Source: an uncultured Ignavibacteria bacterium (GTDB lineage: Bacteria; Bacteroidota; Ignavibacteria; Tepidaquicellales; OLB5). Taken from it: 64,000 nt of DNA. The stretch is taken from contig CALMYL010000017.1 in assembly GCA_937873695.1 (NCBI GenBank), positions 79,214-143,213 of the forward strand, written 5' to 3'. A program made the translations under genes and the position numbers. Below are positions 1 to 9,543 of this stretch, one piece after another. The notes below the pieces were generated by a model. The model saw nothing but the letters and a program-made list of their open reading frames with translations, was not told where the DNA came from and ran no database searches. The first letter of the stretch is position 1; every line of letters begins with the position of its first letter.

Positions 1-658
1 AGGTATGTTCAGAAATATTAAGAAAGATGAAATTGGCAGGGGACAGTTTCAGCATTTGTTTACAAACTGGGCAAGATTTAAAAAATATGTAAAATGTATA
101 CTAATAGGTGCCCCGCTTTGGTTTGTGGTTGGAGTGCTTATCACTTTCAGTGATGCTTTTGCTAAAGCACTTGGGGTTGAAGGCATTGCCCCGGCGAAAT
201 CCGTAATGTTTACATACATAGGGCTTGCATTTGGTGACCTCTTAAGCGGATATTTGAGCCAGTATTTTAAATCCAGAAAAAAGATAATATTTGCATTCAT
301 TCTTGCAACAAATATTCTGATTGTAATTTATCTTTTCTTCAATAGTTTCGGTTCATTTTACTTTTACTCAATTTGCCTGCTGCTAGGGGTGAGCTGCGGA
401 TACTGGGCAGTGTTTGTTACTAATGCATCAGAACAATTTGGTACGAATCTAAGGGCAACAGTAACAACAACTGTTCCCAATTTCGTAAGGGGGGCGATTG
501 TTCCGTTAACACTATTGTTTCAGTACTTAAAGGGTCCAACAGGAATAATTTACTCCGCGGCAATTGTAGCAGGTATCGCACTATTATTGGCGTACATATC
601 AGCTTCAAAACTTGAGGAAACTTATGGTAAAGATCTTGATTACATCGAGATGATCTAA
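1..658 (+). CDS. MFS transporter, C-terminal half (cut by left window edge)
   Basis: The visible 217 residues (first Met at base 5) begin with a basic, soluble stretch (about residues 1-27) that looks like the central cytoplasmic loop of a major facilitator transporter. About six hydrophobic helices follow, the usual content of the C-terminal MFS half. A short basic loop after the second helix (KSRKK) resembles the MFS loop between TM8 and TM9. No stop codon is visible in the few bases before the first Met, so the gene almost certainly starts outside the window and the Met is internal. Substrate cannot be predicted. The next gene lies 117 bases downstream on the same strand but is an unrelated secreted protein. 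Confidence 0.75.
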   Translation, partial: GMFRNIKKDEIGRGQFQHLFTNWARFKKYVKCILIGAPLWFVVGVLITFSDAFAKALGVEGIAPAKSVMFTYIGLAFGDLLSGYLSQYFKSRKKIIFAFILATNILIVIYLFFNSFGSFYFYSICLLLGVSCGYWAVFVTNASEQFGTNLRATVTTTVPNFVRGAIVPLTLLFQYLKGPTGIIYSAAIVAGIALLLAYISASKLEETYGKDLDYIEMI

Positions 659-775
659 CTTCCTTTAAATTCTTAAGTTATACTCGCTTAAAACGACTCA
701 AAAAATAGCATTTCAGTTTAAATTCTTATATAATAATTTGTACCTTACATTATAAATCACACTGCTAATATTCCA

Positions 776-2284
776 ATGAAAAAAGTTTTAGTGTTACTTG
801 TTTTTACGCTCCCTTTGTTATCATGCATTAATATCTTCGCAGACTATACTACACCAGGAACATCTGTAAGCTGGAATTTGAATGACCTGGTCACTAATTC
901 AGGCGGAACGGTTACATTTTCAGGGGGAAATTATTTAATAAACTCTAATCTGACCGTTGCTTCATCTGATACGATTAAAATATTAACAAATGCGACAGTA
1001 AAGCTTGCGCTTAATGTTGTCTTCAAAATAAGGGGGGTAATTATTGCATCGCCCCCGGACTCAATCAAAATAACATCTATTGATACTGCGCAGAAGTTTT
1101 CTGAAATGAGAATTGATACAAGCTCATCAAGTATTCTTCAGAAAGTGATATATGAATATAGTTTTAACGGTCTCAGAATATCCGATTGCAGTCCTTTGAT
1201 AAATTTATGCATCATAAGAAACAATTGTTTCGGTAATTCTGCAACCACTGCTCCAGCAATAAATCTATTCCGTTCAGATGCTGTAATCTCAAACAGTCTT
1301 CTATTCCACAATTATAAAGTTGCAATCGGTGGCGGCGCAAATATTCCCAATGCCCCGCAAATACTTAATAATTTAATAATTGAAAATAATTATGCCAATG
1401 CCAACGCATCGCAGATCAACCTTGGACAATCAGGACCTGGAACGACTGTCATAAGGGGGAATACGATAAGGGGTCTTTATATAAATTCCGGCGGCATAGC
1501 AGTTTTGCCGGTTGGTACTTTTAATGTAATAATTGAAAACAATAACATCCGGAAAAATCGCTACGGCATTGCATTAAACGGAAGTGTGAATGCGATCATA
1601 CGCGGAAACATTATTGACAGCAATAACATCCAGGGTTCCCCAAATCTGGGCGGAAGCGGATTGAATTTTGTGGGTTCTGGTATTACTGCAAAAGTATCAA
1701 AGAACATCATCCGGTGGAATTTGTGGGGTGTAACTTTGCAGAGCAATGCAGCACCGGTTTTTGGTGATCTCAGTATTTCTGATACAAATTTTGTTGGTAT
1801 GAACCAGATACACAGTAATTCAAACAGCGGTATTTTTTATGATTTTTATAATAATACTCCTAATCCAATTAAAGCAGAAAATAATTTCTGGGGTACAATG
1901 AACCAGGATAGTGTTGAAGCGCATATTTTTCATCAGCCTGATAGCTCCGCCTTCGGGATGGTTGATTACTTACCGCTTTGGGCTCCGGTTGGAGTGACAG
2001 CATTGAACACAGGGATTCCGGAAGAATTCATGTTGTACGATGCATATCCAAATCCTTTTAATCCGGTTACTACAATCAAGTTTGATATTTCAAGTAATTC
2101 GGATGTGAAGATTTTTGTTTATGATATTACAGGCAGGCAAACGGCAATTTTGATTGATCAGAATCTGAATCCCGGAAAATATTCAGTTAATTTTAACGCC
2201 TCAAATCTAGCAAGCGGGATCTATTTTTATAAACTTCAAACCGAAGGCTTCATTTCGGCAAAAAAGCTGGTTTTAATAAAGTAA
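776..2284 (+). CDS. Secreted right-handed beta-helix repeat protein with T9SS sorting domain
   Basis: This 502-residue protein starts with a signal peptide (MKKVLVLLVFTLPLLSCINIFA). The central part (about 110-375) has repeated N-rich strands such as IIENNNIRKNRYGI and AIIRGNIIDSNN, the pattern of parallel beta-helix (PbH1/pectate-lyase-like) coils. The last ~80 residues are a Por-type C-terminal domain with YPNPFNPVTTIKFDI and the ending SGIYFYKL...KLVLIK. Beta-helix proteins of this kind often bind or cleave polysaccharides, but no catalytic motif is visible, so activity is unknown. Expected location is the cell surface or medium via the type IX system. It precedes three secreted hydrolases on the same strand. 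Confidence 0.85.
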   Translation: MKKVLVLLVFTLPLLSCINIFADYTTPGTSVSWNLNDLVTNSGGTVTFSGGNYLINSNLTVASSDTIKILTNATVKLALNVVFKIRGVIIASPPDSIKITSIDTAQKFSEMRIDTSSSSILQKVIYEYSFNGLRISDCSPLINLCIIRNNCFGNSATTAPAINLFRSDAVISNSLLFHNYKVAIGGGANIPNAPQILNNLIIENNYANANASQINLGQSGPGTTVIRGNTIRGLYINSGGIAVLPVGTFNVIIENNNIRKNRYGIALNGSVNAIIRGNIIDSNNIQGSPNLGGSGLNFVGSGITAKVSKNIIRWNLWGVTLQSNAAPVFGDLSISDTNFVGMNQIHSNSNSGIFYDFYNNTPNPIKAENNFWGTMNQDSVEAHIFHQPDSSAFGMVDYLPLWAPVGVTALNTGIPEEFMLYDAYPNPFNPVTTIKFDISSNSDVKIFVYDITGRQTAILIDQNLNPGKYSVNFNASNLASGIYFYKLQTEGFISAKKLVLIK

Positions 2285-2360
2285 CCTGTTACTGCCGGTA
2301 ATATTGAAAGATTGTACTTATTTAGCTATTTTGAATCATTCATCTAATAAAAACCAGATT

Positions 2361-4766
2361 ATGAAATTAAACAGAACGGTCTTTTTAGTCCTTGCTGCAT
2401 TTATTATCGGCGGGATATCACTTTTAGGTTATAAATTCGCTGAAAACGGGACAGGATCTCACCAAACTGAGATTCAGGAAAAGTATTCTCAGGTGAAAAT
2501 ATTCGCATCAAATGAATCTGATTTTCACGCGATAGAACATGCTGGTCTTGATCTTGATCATGTTGAATCAATTGATAATTATGTTGTAGCGTGGTTATCT
2601 GAATCAGAAATTGAGATGCTGAGGAAATCAGGTATAGCCTATCAGGTCACAGTTGATGACTGGATGCAGTATTATAACAGCAGACCTGTTATGAGCGAAC
2701 CTGAAAGACGTCTTGCGATTCAGCAATCAACCAGCGATTTTAATGTGACCCATTCAGTTTATGGCTCAATGGGCGGATATATGACATATTCCCAGGTAGT
2801 TAATAAACTTGATTCTATGAGATTGGAGTACCCCGGACTTATTTCTTCTAAATTTTCAATCGGCAGTACACATCTAGGAAATCAGATGTGGACTGTTAGG
2901 GTTTCAAATAGTCCGGATGCACCAACGGGCAGACCTGAAGTCTGGTTTCACTCGTTAATTCACGCCAGAGAGCCGATGAGTATGACGCAGAATATGTATT
3001 TTATTTACTGGCTGCTTGAAAACTATAATATAGACCCGTATGCAACATATATTCTCAGATACAGGGAGCTTTATTTTACGCCGGTATTTAATGCAGATGG
3101 ATACTTACATAATGAGTCAACAAATCCAAACGGCGGAGGCATGTGGCGTATCAGCCGTAAGCCATGTACCGGAGGAACAGGTGCAGACCTGAACAGGAAT
3201 TACGGACCATATGCTTTCTGGAATTTTGCAGGCGGCGGTTCATCGACCACTTGTGGCAGTGAGACATTCAGGGGCGATTTGCCCTTTGACCAGGTTGAAA
3301 CACAGAACGCTATGAATTTTGTAAACTCAAGGAATTTTAAAGGAGCTTTAAGTTATCACACTTACGGTAACTATTTCATCAGGCCATGGGGATATTCCGG
3401 GGCTGTTTCACCGGATGAAAATATATTCCAGAATTTTTCGGCTGATATGATATTACAGAATCAATATACAGTAGGAAGAAGCCTGCAAACAGTGGGTTAC
3501 ACAGTGAGGGGAACAACAGACGACTGGTATTACAACGATTCAGGCCATGCGAAAATTATCGCTATGACACCAGAAGTAGGAACATCAACTGATGGTTTCT
3601 GGCCTGCTCAAAACAGGATACTTCCTTTGGCGCAGTCAACAGTATGGTCGAATATTTATTTCTCACTTGCTTGCGGCGGTTACACTGTACCTGAAAGGAC
3701 TTCACTCAATAAATTATCTTATTTGCCCGGTGAATCAGGAAGCCTAAAGGTTAATTTCAAAAACAAAGGATTGAATCCTGCTCAGAATGTTAAAATTGAA
3801 TTAACTTCACAGAGTCCGTATATCAACATTTCTGGAGTAACGTTCAGTTATAATTCTATTGCTTCTTATTACCAGGATAGCGTTTCGCTTAATTTTAATG
3901 TACTTGCCGGGGCTCCGCTTAACAAAGGTTTGCCTATTGTTCTGAAAATTAAGCAGAACGACACCAGTATAGTTCACCAGCAGAAAATTTATGTGTGTGT
4001 TGGCGGCGGAACCACGACACTTGCTGATAGCGCCGAGAACGGCACGGGTAACTGGACATTTACAGGGGGTTGGGGTACTACTACTTCGCAGTCATATTCA
4101 CCGCCAACATCGTTTACCGAGAGTCCGACGGGGAATTATGGAAATACACAGACAAGAACAATGACTCTTGCTGTGCCAATAAATGTATCATCATTTCCGG
4201 TAACGGTTTTATCTTATTACTTCAGGCATGATATTGAACCATTGGATAATGCATATATCCAGGTTTCCAGCAATAACGGCACTAACTGGGTATCGGTGAA
4301 ATATTACTACGGACAGCAGCTAAGCTGGAAGCAGGAAATATTGGATATTTCTGAACTTGCAAACAGTTCTGCTCAAATGAAGATCAGATTTATTCTTGTG
4401 ACAAACAGAAGTGTAGCAGCTGACGGATTCTATGTTGATAACATCAAAATCCAGAATTACCAGGATGTTTTAACAGGCGTTAGCAGCAGCGGAGAAGTTC
4501 CCGATAGATTTTTGCTGGAGCAGAATTATCCGAATCCGTTTAACCCTGTTACTAAAATAAGATACCAGCTTCCGAAGGCAGGATTTGTGAAGTTAACAGT
4601 TTTTGACGCTTTGGGAAAGGTAGTGCAGATACTGGTGAATGAAAATAAGCACGCCGGAGTATTTGAAGACAGCTTCGACGCTTCGAATCTTGCGACCGGA
4701 GTTTATTTTTACAAACTCGAAAGCACAGAATTCACAGATATCAAAAAAATGGTGCTAGTAAAATAG
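2361..4766 (+). CDS. Secreted M14 zinc carboxypeptidase with T9SS sorting domain (copy 1)
   Basis: Numbering from the Met at 2361 (801 aa), which begins a clean signal peptide (MKLNRTVFLVLAAFIIGGIS); an in-frame Met at 2304 would add a 19-residue hydrophilic leader and is less likely. Residues ~130-450 are an M14 carboxypeptidase domain: zinc ligands H201 and E204 (HAREP), substrate-binding DLNRNY at 276-281, third zinc ligand H333 (SYHTYGNY) and probable catalytic E405 (MTPEVG). A CARDB/Ig-like region follows, then a jelly-roll-like module with WTFTGGWG and VSSNNGTNW resembling those in immune inhibitor A-type peptidases, then a Por-type CTD (NYPNPFNPVTKI). It removes C-terminal residues from peptides outside the cell. 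It is clearly paralogous to the next gene. Confidence 0.93.
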   Translation: MKLNRTVFLVLAAFIIGGISLLGYKFAENGTGSHQTEIQEKYSQVKIFASNESDFHAIEHAGLDLDHVESIDNYVVAWLSESEIEMLRKSGIAYQVTVDDWMQYYNSRPVMSEPERRLAIQQSTSDFNVTHSVYGSMGGYMTYSQVVNKLDSMRLEYPGLISSKFSIGSTHLGNQMWTVRVSNSPDAPTGRPEVWFHSLIHAREPMSMTQNMYFIYWLLENYNIDPYATYILRYRELYFTPVFNADGYLHNESTNPNGGGMWRISRKPCTGGTGADLNRNYGPYAFWNFAGGGSSTTCGSETFRGDLPFDQVETQNAMNFVNSRNFKGALSYHTYGNYFIRPWGYSGAVSPDENIFQNFSADMILQNQYTVGRSLQTVGYTVRGTTDDWYYNDSGHAKIIAMTPEVGTSTDGFWPAQNRILPLAQSTVWSNIYFSLACGGYTVPERTSLNKLSYLPGESGSLKVNFKNKGLNPAQNVKIELTSQSPYINISGVTFSYNSIASYYQDSVSLNFNVLAGAPLNKGLPIVLKIKQNDTSIVHQQKIYVCVGGGTTTLADSAENGTGNWTFTGGWGTTTSQSYSPPTSFTESPTGNYGNTQTRTMTLAVPINVSSFPVTVLSYYFRHDIEPLDNAYIQVSSNNGTNWVSVKYYYGQQLSWKQEILDISELANSSAQMKIRFILVTNRSVAADGFYVDNIKIQNYQDVLTGVSSSGEVPDRFLLEQNYPNPFNPVTKIRYQLPKAGFVKLTVFDALGKVVQILVNENKHAGVFEDSFDASNLATGVYFYKLESTEFTDIKKMVLVK

Positions 4767-4808
4767 CGGAACTGATGGGAAAGTTTAAAATTTTTCAAAA
4801 TTAAGGAA

Positions 4809-4834
4809 AAGGGCGGTGAAACCGCTCTTTTTTT
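4809..4834 (+). terminator. Rho-independent terminator after M14 copy 1
   Basis: A 9-bp stem (AAGGGCGGT / ACCGCTCTT, one G-T wobble) with a GAA loop is followed by a run of seven T. It lies 42 bases after the stop codon and separates the two paralogous carboxypeptidase genes into different transcripts. Confidence 0.85.
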
Positions 4835-4970
4835 ATTATTTTTTGTAGGAATAGAAGCTAAAATAACTAACTAAAACCCCTAATAAACACAAAATTAAAA
4901 AGATTGATTTAAGCCTCTAAATACATTAAATTATGATATTATTCCAAATTTATTACTATTTATACACATA

Positions 4971-7391
4971 ATGAAAAGCTATAAGAACACTTTATATACA
5001 TTTATGGGTTTGGCTTTGATAGGGATTATCTCCTATTTTTCTTTTAATGCATTTAATTTTGAATCATCAAATGGAGTTGAAAGGCAGCCAAAACATTCAC
5101 AGGTACGTATCTTCACAAAGACTGAAGCAGATTTCAGAAAGATAGAAGATGTTGGATTGCATATAGATCATGCGATCACCAAAATGGGTCATTATTCAGA
5201 AACATGGCTTTCTGAATATGAAATGAATTTGTTGAGTCTATCGGGAGTTCCCTTTGAAGTGCTGGTTGATGACTGGCAGGCATACTATGATAACCTGCCC
5301 AAAATGACACCGGGCGAAATTGATGCCCAGATGCAGCAGGTTTATGAAAGAGACGCCATTACTCATTCAATTTACGGAACAATGGGCGGTTATATGAAAT
5401 ACGATGAGGTTGTAGCCAAGCTTGATTCCATGAGGATGTGGTACCCTCAGTTCATTTCAGCAAAATATTCTGTTGGTACAACATACGAAGGCAGAACAAT
5501 GTGGGCAGTCAGAGTAACCAATGGTCCTGATGCACCTACCGGCAGACCGGAAGTGTTAATGCACGCTTTGATCCACGCACGTGAACCTGAAAGCATGGAA
5601 ACACAATTTTATTATATGTTCTGGCTGTTTGAAAATTATAACACAGACCCAACTGCCAGATATATACTTAACAACAGAGAAATTTACTGGATTCCCGTGC
5701 TGAACGCAGATGGATATGTACATAACCAGACCACAAATCCGAACGGCGGCGGAATGTGGAGAGCAAACAAACATCTTAACAGCCCGCCAAGTTTAACCTG
5801 CGGACCCGTAGATCCAAACAGGAATTTTGGTACTTACCAGTTCTGGAATTCAAGTAATAACGGTTCAAGCACCGATCCTTGCAGCGGGGGACAGGGAACG
5901 TACCGCGGCACCCTTCCCTTTTCTGAACTTGAAACACAGCATATAAAGACGTTTGTAAATTCACGAAATTTTAAAACAGCTTTCAGCGCACATACTTACG
6001 GAAATTACTTAATAAAACCCTGGTGCTGGCAGGATCCTATTGGCACACCGGATGACGCGATGTATACACAATTCCTTGCTGATATGCAGGTTTCCAACGG
6101 GTATACAACCGGATTTCCATCACAGACTGTTGGATACAAAGTAAGAGGCGGAACGGATGATTGGTACTACAATGATTCAGGTCACGCAAAGATATTTTCA
6201 TTCACACCTGAAACAGGTAATAGTTTTTGGCCCTCGCAGTCAGAAATTATTCCGCTGGCACAGGGAATGTTATTTTCAAATCAATATATTTCATTAATTG
6301 CGGGACCGTATGTAAACCCGCTTACAAAAGGATTCAATCAGCCTACATATACTCCCGGGCAGGCGGGGACTTTCAAGATCAAGTTCCGTAATAAGGGCGT
6401 TATGACTGCGAACAATGTAAGAGTCACTTTGACACCTCTGAATGGTAATGTTACTATTCCGACTCAGCAATATACATATCCAAATCTGGCAACATTTGCT
6501 ACAGATAGTTCGACTTTTAATTTTACAATTTCAGGAGCTGCTCCAAACAACTGCGGAATTCCGCTCAGTTTAACAATAAAGCTTGATACTACAACCATCT
6601 ATTCTTCAGCAGAATATATTCTGGTTGGAACCGGAACAGTAACTCTGAATGATAATGCTTCAAGTTTCAGCGGGTGGACTACGAATGCAGCATGGAATAT
6701 CACTACTGCGCAGTTTAATTCCTCTCCGTCTTCATTCACCGATAGCCCGACGGGTAATTATGGAAACAACATAAATACAAACATGACACTGGCAACAGCA
6801 ATTAATGTTTCAGCAACCCCTGTGGTATATTTATCTTTCTGGCACCGCTACGCTACTGAAGCCGGTTATGATTTCTGCTACGTAGAAGTTTCAAGTGATA
6901 ACGGCGCTAACTGGCAGCAGGTTACATCATATAACGGAAATATGACAACATGGACTCAACAGACATTTGATATTACTTCATATGCCGGCGGTTCAACACA
7001 GCTTAAGATCAGATTCAGGCTTACATCAGATGCGGGTTTAACAGGTGACGGATGGTATATTGATGATGTTAAGCTTACCAATTACTGCGGTTCACTGGTT
7101 GGTGTAACGGGCAATAATAATATACCGCTGGTTTACTCACTGGAACAGAATTATCCTAATCCGTTCAATCCGGCTACTGTGATCAAATACCAGATTCCTA
7201 AAGCTTCAAACGTAAAAATTAGCATTTTTGATATACTTGGGAAAGAAGTTGCTTCATTGATAAACGGCAGAGTAGAAGCCGGTTACCATCAGGTTGAATT
7301 TGACGGCAGCAATTTTGCAAGCGGTTTGTACCTGTACAAGATAGAGGCAGAAGGCTTTACTGACGTAAAAAAGATGATATTAGTTAAGTAA
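4971..7391 (+). CDS. Secreted M14 zinc carboxypeptidase with T9SS sorting domain (copy 2)
   Basis: This 806-residue protein has the same architecture as the preceding gene: N-terminal signal/anchor (about 8-30), a pro-region, an M14 catalytic domain with H202/E205 (HAREPES), DPNRNF near 281-286, H341 (SAHTYGNY) and E414 (FTPETG), an Ig-like segment, a jelly-roll module (VSSDNGANW; DGWYIDDVKL) and a Por-type CTD (NYPNPFNPATVI). Conservation with copy 1 runs the whole length, so this is a tandem duplication. An alternative reading as an inactive pseudo-enzyme is not supported, since all zinc and catalytic residues are present. It has its own terminators on both sides, implying independent transcription. 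Confidence 0.93.
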   Translation: MKSYKNTLYTFMGLALIGIISYFSFNAFNFESSNGVERQPKHSQVRIFTKTEADFRKIEDVGLHIDHAITKMGHYSETWLSEYEMNLLSLSGVPFEVLVDDWQAYYDNLPKMTPGEIDAQMQQVYERDAITHSIYGTMGGYMKYDEVVAKLDSMRMWYPQFISAKYSVGTTYEGRTMWAVRVTNGPDAPTGRPEVLMHALIHAREPESMETQFYYMFWLFENYNTDPTARYILNNREIYWIPVLNADGYVHNQTTNPNGGGMWRANKHLNSPPSLTCGPVDPNRNFGTYQFWNSSNNGSSTDPCSGGQGTYRGTLPFSELETQHIKTFVNSRNFKTAFSAHTYGNYLIKPWCWQDPIGTPDDAMYTQFLADMQVSNGYTTGFPSQTVGYKVRGGTDDWYYNDSGHAKIFSFTPETGNSFWPSQSEIIPLAQGMLFSNQYISLIAGPYVNPLTKGFNQPTYTPGQAGTFKIKFRNKGVMTANNVRVTLTPLNGNVTIPTQQYTYPNLATFATDSSTFNFTISGAAPNNCGIPLSLTIKLDTTTIYSSAEYILVGTGTVTLNDNASSFSGWTTNAAWNITTAQFNSSPSSFTDSPTGNYGNNINTNMTLATAINVSATPVVYLSFWHRYATEAGYDFCYVEVSSDNGANWQQVTSYNGNMTTWTQQTFDITSYAGGSTQLKIRFRLTSDAGLTGDGWYIDDVKLTNYCGSLVGVTGNNNIPLVYSLEQNYPNPFNPATVIKYQIPKASNVKISIFDILGKEVASLINGRVEAGYHQVEFDGSNFASGLYLYKIEAEGFTDVKKMILVK

Positions 7392-7417
7392 AAAAATCAT
7401 TAAATTGCATTTAATTA

Positions 7418-7450
7418 AAAGCCTGCTTTATTAAAGCAGGCTTTGTTTTA
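7418..7450 (+). terminator. Rho-independent terminator after M14 copy 2
   Basis: A near-perfect inverted repeat (AAAGCCTGCTTTA / TAAAGCAGGCTTT) lies 27 bases after the stop codon and is followed by a T-rich stretch (GTTTTA). The next gene starts about 20 bases further on. Confidence 0.82.
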
Positions 7451-7469
7451 TCAATAATTCTTTAATATC

Positions 7470-9425
7470 ATGATCAAAAAAATAGTTATTACTGTTTCAG
7501 TATTTGCCCTGATTCTGTTGACTGCAGTCGTATTCCGAAGCAATGAAAATTCTGTCTATTCCGGGATTGACTTGCAGAATGTGAATGTGCTTAAAAGGAC
7601 TTGCGGTACTATGGCTGACCTTGAAATGCAGTATAAGATGGATCCAACATACAGGCAGCGTATGGCTGATATGGAAAAGTATGTTGAAAAATTCACAAAG
7701 GAATACAGCCGCAAAGAAGGCGACCTGACGGTAATTACTATTCCGGTTGTCGTTCATGTTGTCTGGAATACACCGGTGCAGAATATTTCAGATGAACAGA
7801 TACTCTCTCAGATAGAAGTTCTGAATAAAGATTTCAGACGATTAAATGCTGATACAACAAATACACCTGCACCATGGAAATCACTTGGAGCCGATTGCCA
7901 GATAGAGTTCAAAATGGCAAGACGTGACCCGAACGGAATACCAACTCTTGGAATAACCAGAACACAGACTAGTATAACCGAATTTGGACAAAGCTCTGCG
8001 CTTAAGTTCACATCTTCCGGAGGTCATGACGCCTGGGATAGAGACAGGTATTTGAATCTGTGGGTCGCAAATCTTGGAAGCCAGCTGCTTGGTTACGCCA
8101 CGTTTCCGGGCGGCAATGCGGCTTTGGATGGTGTAGCAATAGGATACAATTATTTCGGAACGGTTGGAACACTTTCTCCACCGTACAACAAAGGCAGAAC
8201 GGCAACGCATGAAGTAGGTCACTGGCTTTGGCTGTACCATATTTGGGGTGATGATAACGGTTCATGCGGCGGCTCTGATCTTGTTGGCGACACTCCGAAC
8301 CAGGCTGCTGAATTTTACGGATGCCCGGGCTACCCGACTGTAGACGCATGTTCACCATCAGCGCCCGGTGTGATGTTCATGAATTATATGGATTATACCG
8401 ATGATGCATGTATGAACTTATTCACAAACGGTCAGTTAGTCAGGATAAATTCTGCCATGAATGGCCCCAGACTTCCCCTGCAATCTTCCAACGGACATAT
8501 TGACATCAGCGGTATGCCAATATGCCTGTTCAAAGCTGATAGTGTTTCTATACAGTACAATAATCCGGTACATTTTTCTGATCTCTCTGCGGGAATACCG
8601 ACTGGATGGCAGTGGACATTCACAGGCGGGTCGCCTTCAACATCAACATCCCAGAATCCAACAGTCACTTATACAACACCGGGTTTGTACACTGTTAAGC
8701 TGAGAGTTTCAAACAGTTTTGGCTCTGATTCGCTTACAAAAACCTCGTATATAAGGGTTCGCGGGGCTTCAATGTCAAACTTCAACGTATTGGATCCTCC
8801 TACATTCACCAGGCTTGGTGTAAACTCAGGTGATACTTCGAAAGCTGTATTTAAATGGCAGAAAAGCTCCACAAATAATTCTGTAAACTACAAGTTTAAA
8901 TTAAGGAAGATCGGCGGAACTACAGATTATCTCTTTACTGCAAACTCCGGCGGATTGGATACAATTGCCGGAGTGAGAAGAAGCCAGTTGGATTCTATTG
9001 CCGTTCAGATGGGCGTAACAGGTGATTCAGTTAGGTGTACCTGGCGTGCATGGGCTTACAACGGGATCGATTCTCTGCAGTCACTTAACTCATTTATCAT
9101 TACACTGGTCCGTTCACCAATTGGTATTCAGGTTATATCCTCAGAGATTCCCCAAAAATTTGCATTATATAATAACTATCCGAACCCGTTTAACCCTGTT
9201 ACACGAATAAATTTTGATATACCCAAATTAAGCGGGGATAAGAATGTGCAGATTGAAGTATATGATGTACAGGGCAGCCTTGTAGAGTTGTTAGCCAATC
9301 AGAATATGGATGCCGGCAGGTATTCCATAGACTGGAATGCTGTGAATTTTTCAAGCGGAATTTATTTTTACAGAATAACTGCAGGCAGCTTTACCGATAC
9401 AAAAAAAATGGTGCTTGTAAAATAG
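7470..9425 (+). CDS. Secreted M43 (cytophagalysin-type) metalloprotease with PKD domain and T9SS sorting domain
   Basis: This 651-residue protein has an N-terminal hydrophobic signal (IVITVSVFALILLTAVVF). Its zinc site is HEVGHWLWLYH (H247, E248, H251, H257), the extended HExxHxxGxxH of metzincins, with a Met-turn at 304-309 (MNYMDY). This layout fits family M43 (pappalysin/cytophagalysin). A PKD domain at about 351-432 (PTGWQWTFTGG, YTVKLRVSN) precedes an unclassified beta module and a Por-type CTD (NYPNPFNPVTRI...MVLVK). It is an extracellular endopeptidase that could feed peptides to the two neighbouring carboxypeptidases. The start is fixed by the signal peptide immediately after the upstream terminator. 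Confidence 0.93.
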   Translation: MIKKIVITVSVFALILLTAVVFRSNENSVYSGIDLQNVNVLKRTCGTMADLEMQYKMDPTYRQRMADMEKYVEKFTKEYSRKEGDLTVITIPVVVHVVWNTPVQNISDEQILSQIEVLNKDFRRLNADTTNTPAPWKSLGADCQIEFKMARRDPNGIPTLGITRTQTSITEFGQSSALKFTSSGGHDAWDRDRYLNLWVANLGSQLLGYATFPGGNAALDGVAIGYNYFGTVGTLSPPYNKGRTATHEVGHWLWLYHIWGDDNGSCGGSDLVGDTPNQAAEFYGCPGYPTVDACSPSAPGVMFMNYMDYTDDACMNLFTNGQLVRINSAMNGPRLPLQSSNGHIDISGMPICLFKADSVSIQYNNPVHFSDLSAGIPTGWQWTFTGGSPSTSTSQNPTVTYTTPGLYTVKLRVSNSFGSDSLTKTSYIRVRGASMSNFNVLDPPTFTRLGVNSGDTSKAVFKWQKSSTNNSVNYKFKLRKIGGTTDYLFTANSGGLDTIAGVRRSQLDSIAVQMGVTGDSVRCTWRAWAYNGIDSLQSLNSFIITLVRSPIGIQVISSEIPQKFALYNNYPNPFNPVTRINFDIPKLSGDKNVQIEVYDVQGSLVELLANQNMDAGRYSIDWNAVNFSSGIYFYRITAGSFTDTKKMVLVK

Positions 9426-9435
9426 GCTTTCACTT

Positions 9436-9468
9436 ATGCCCCGCAGGTTTATTTGCGGGGCATGTTTT
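9436..9468 (+). terminator. Rho-independent terminator after the M43 protease
   Basis: A GC-rich stem (ATGCCCCGCA / TGCGGGGCAT) with a short loop lies 11 bases after the stop codon, followed by a T-rich stretch. Confidence 0.8.
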
Positions 9469-9543
9469 ACTTAACTGCAAATGCCCTTCATTGGCAGTTG
9501 AATAATGTATTTTATTATTCAGTTGTTATAACTAAATTAAATC

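Noticed and set aside
7808..8358. Overlapping minus-strand frames inside the M43 protease gene
   Set aside because: The plus strand carries an intact HExxH protease with signal peptide and CTD; the antisense frames have no domain.
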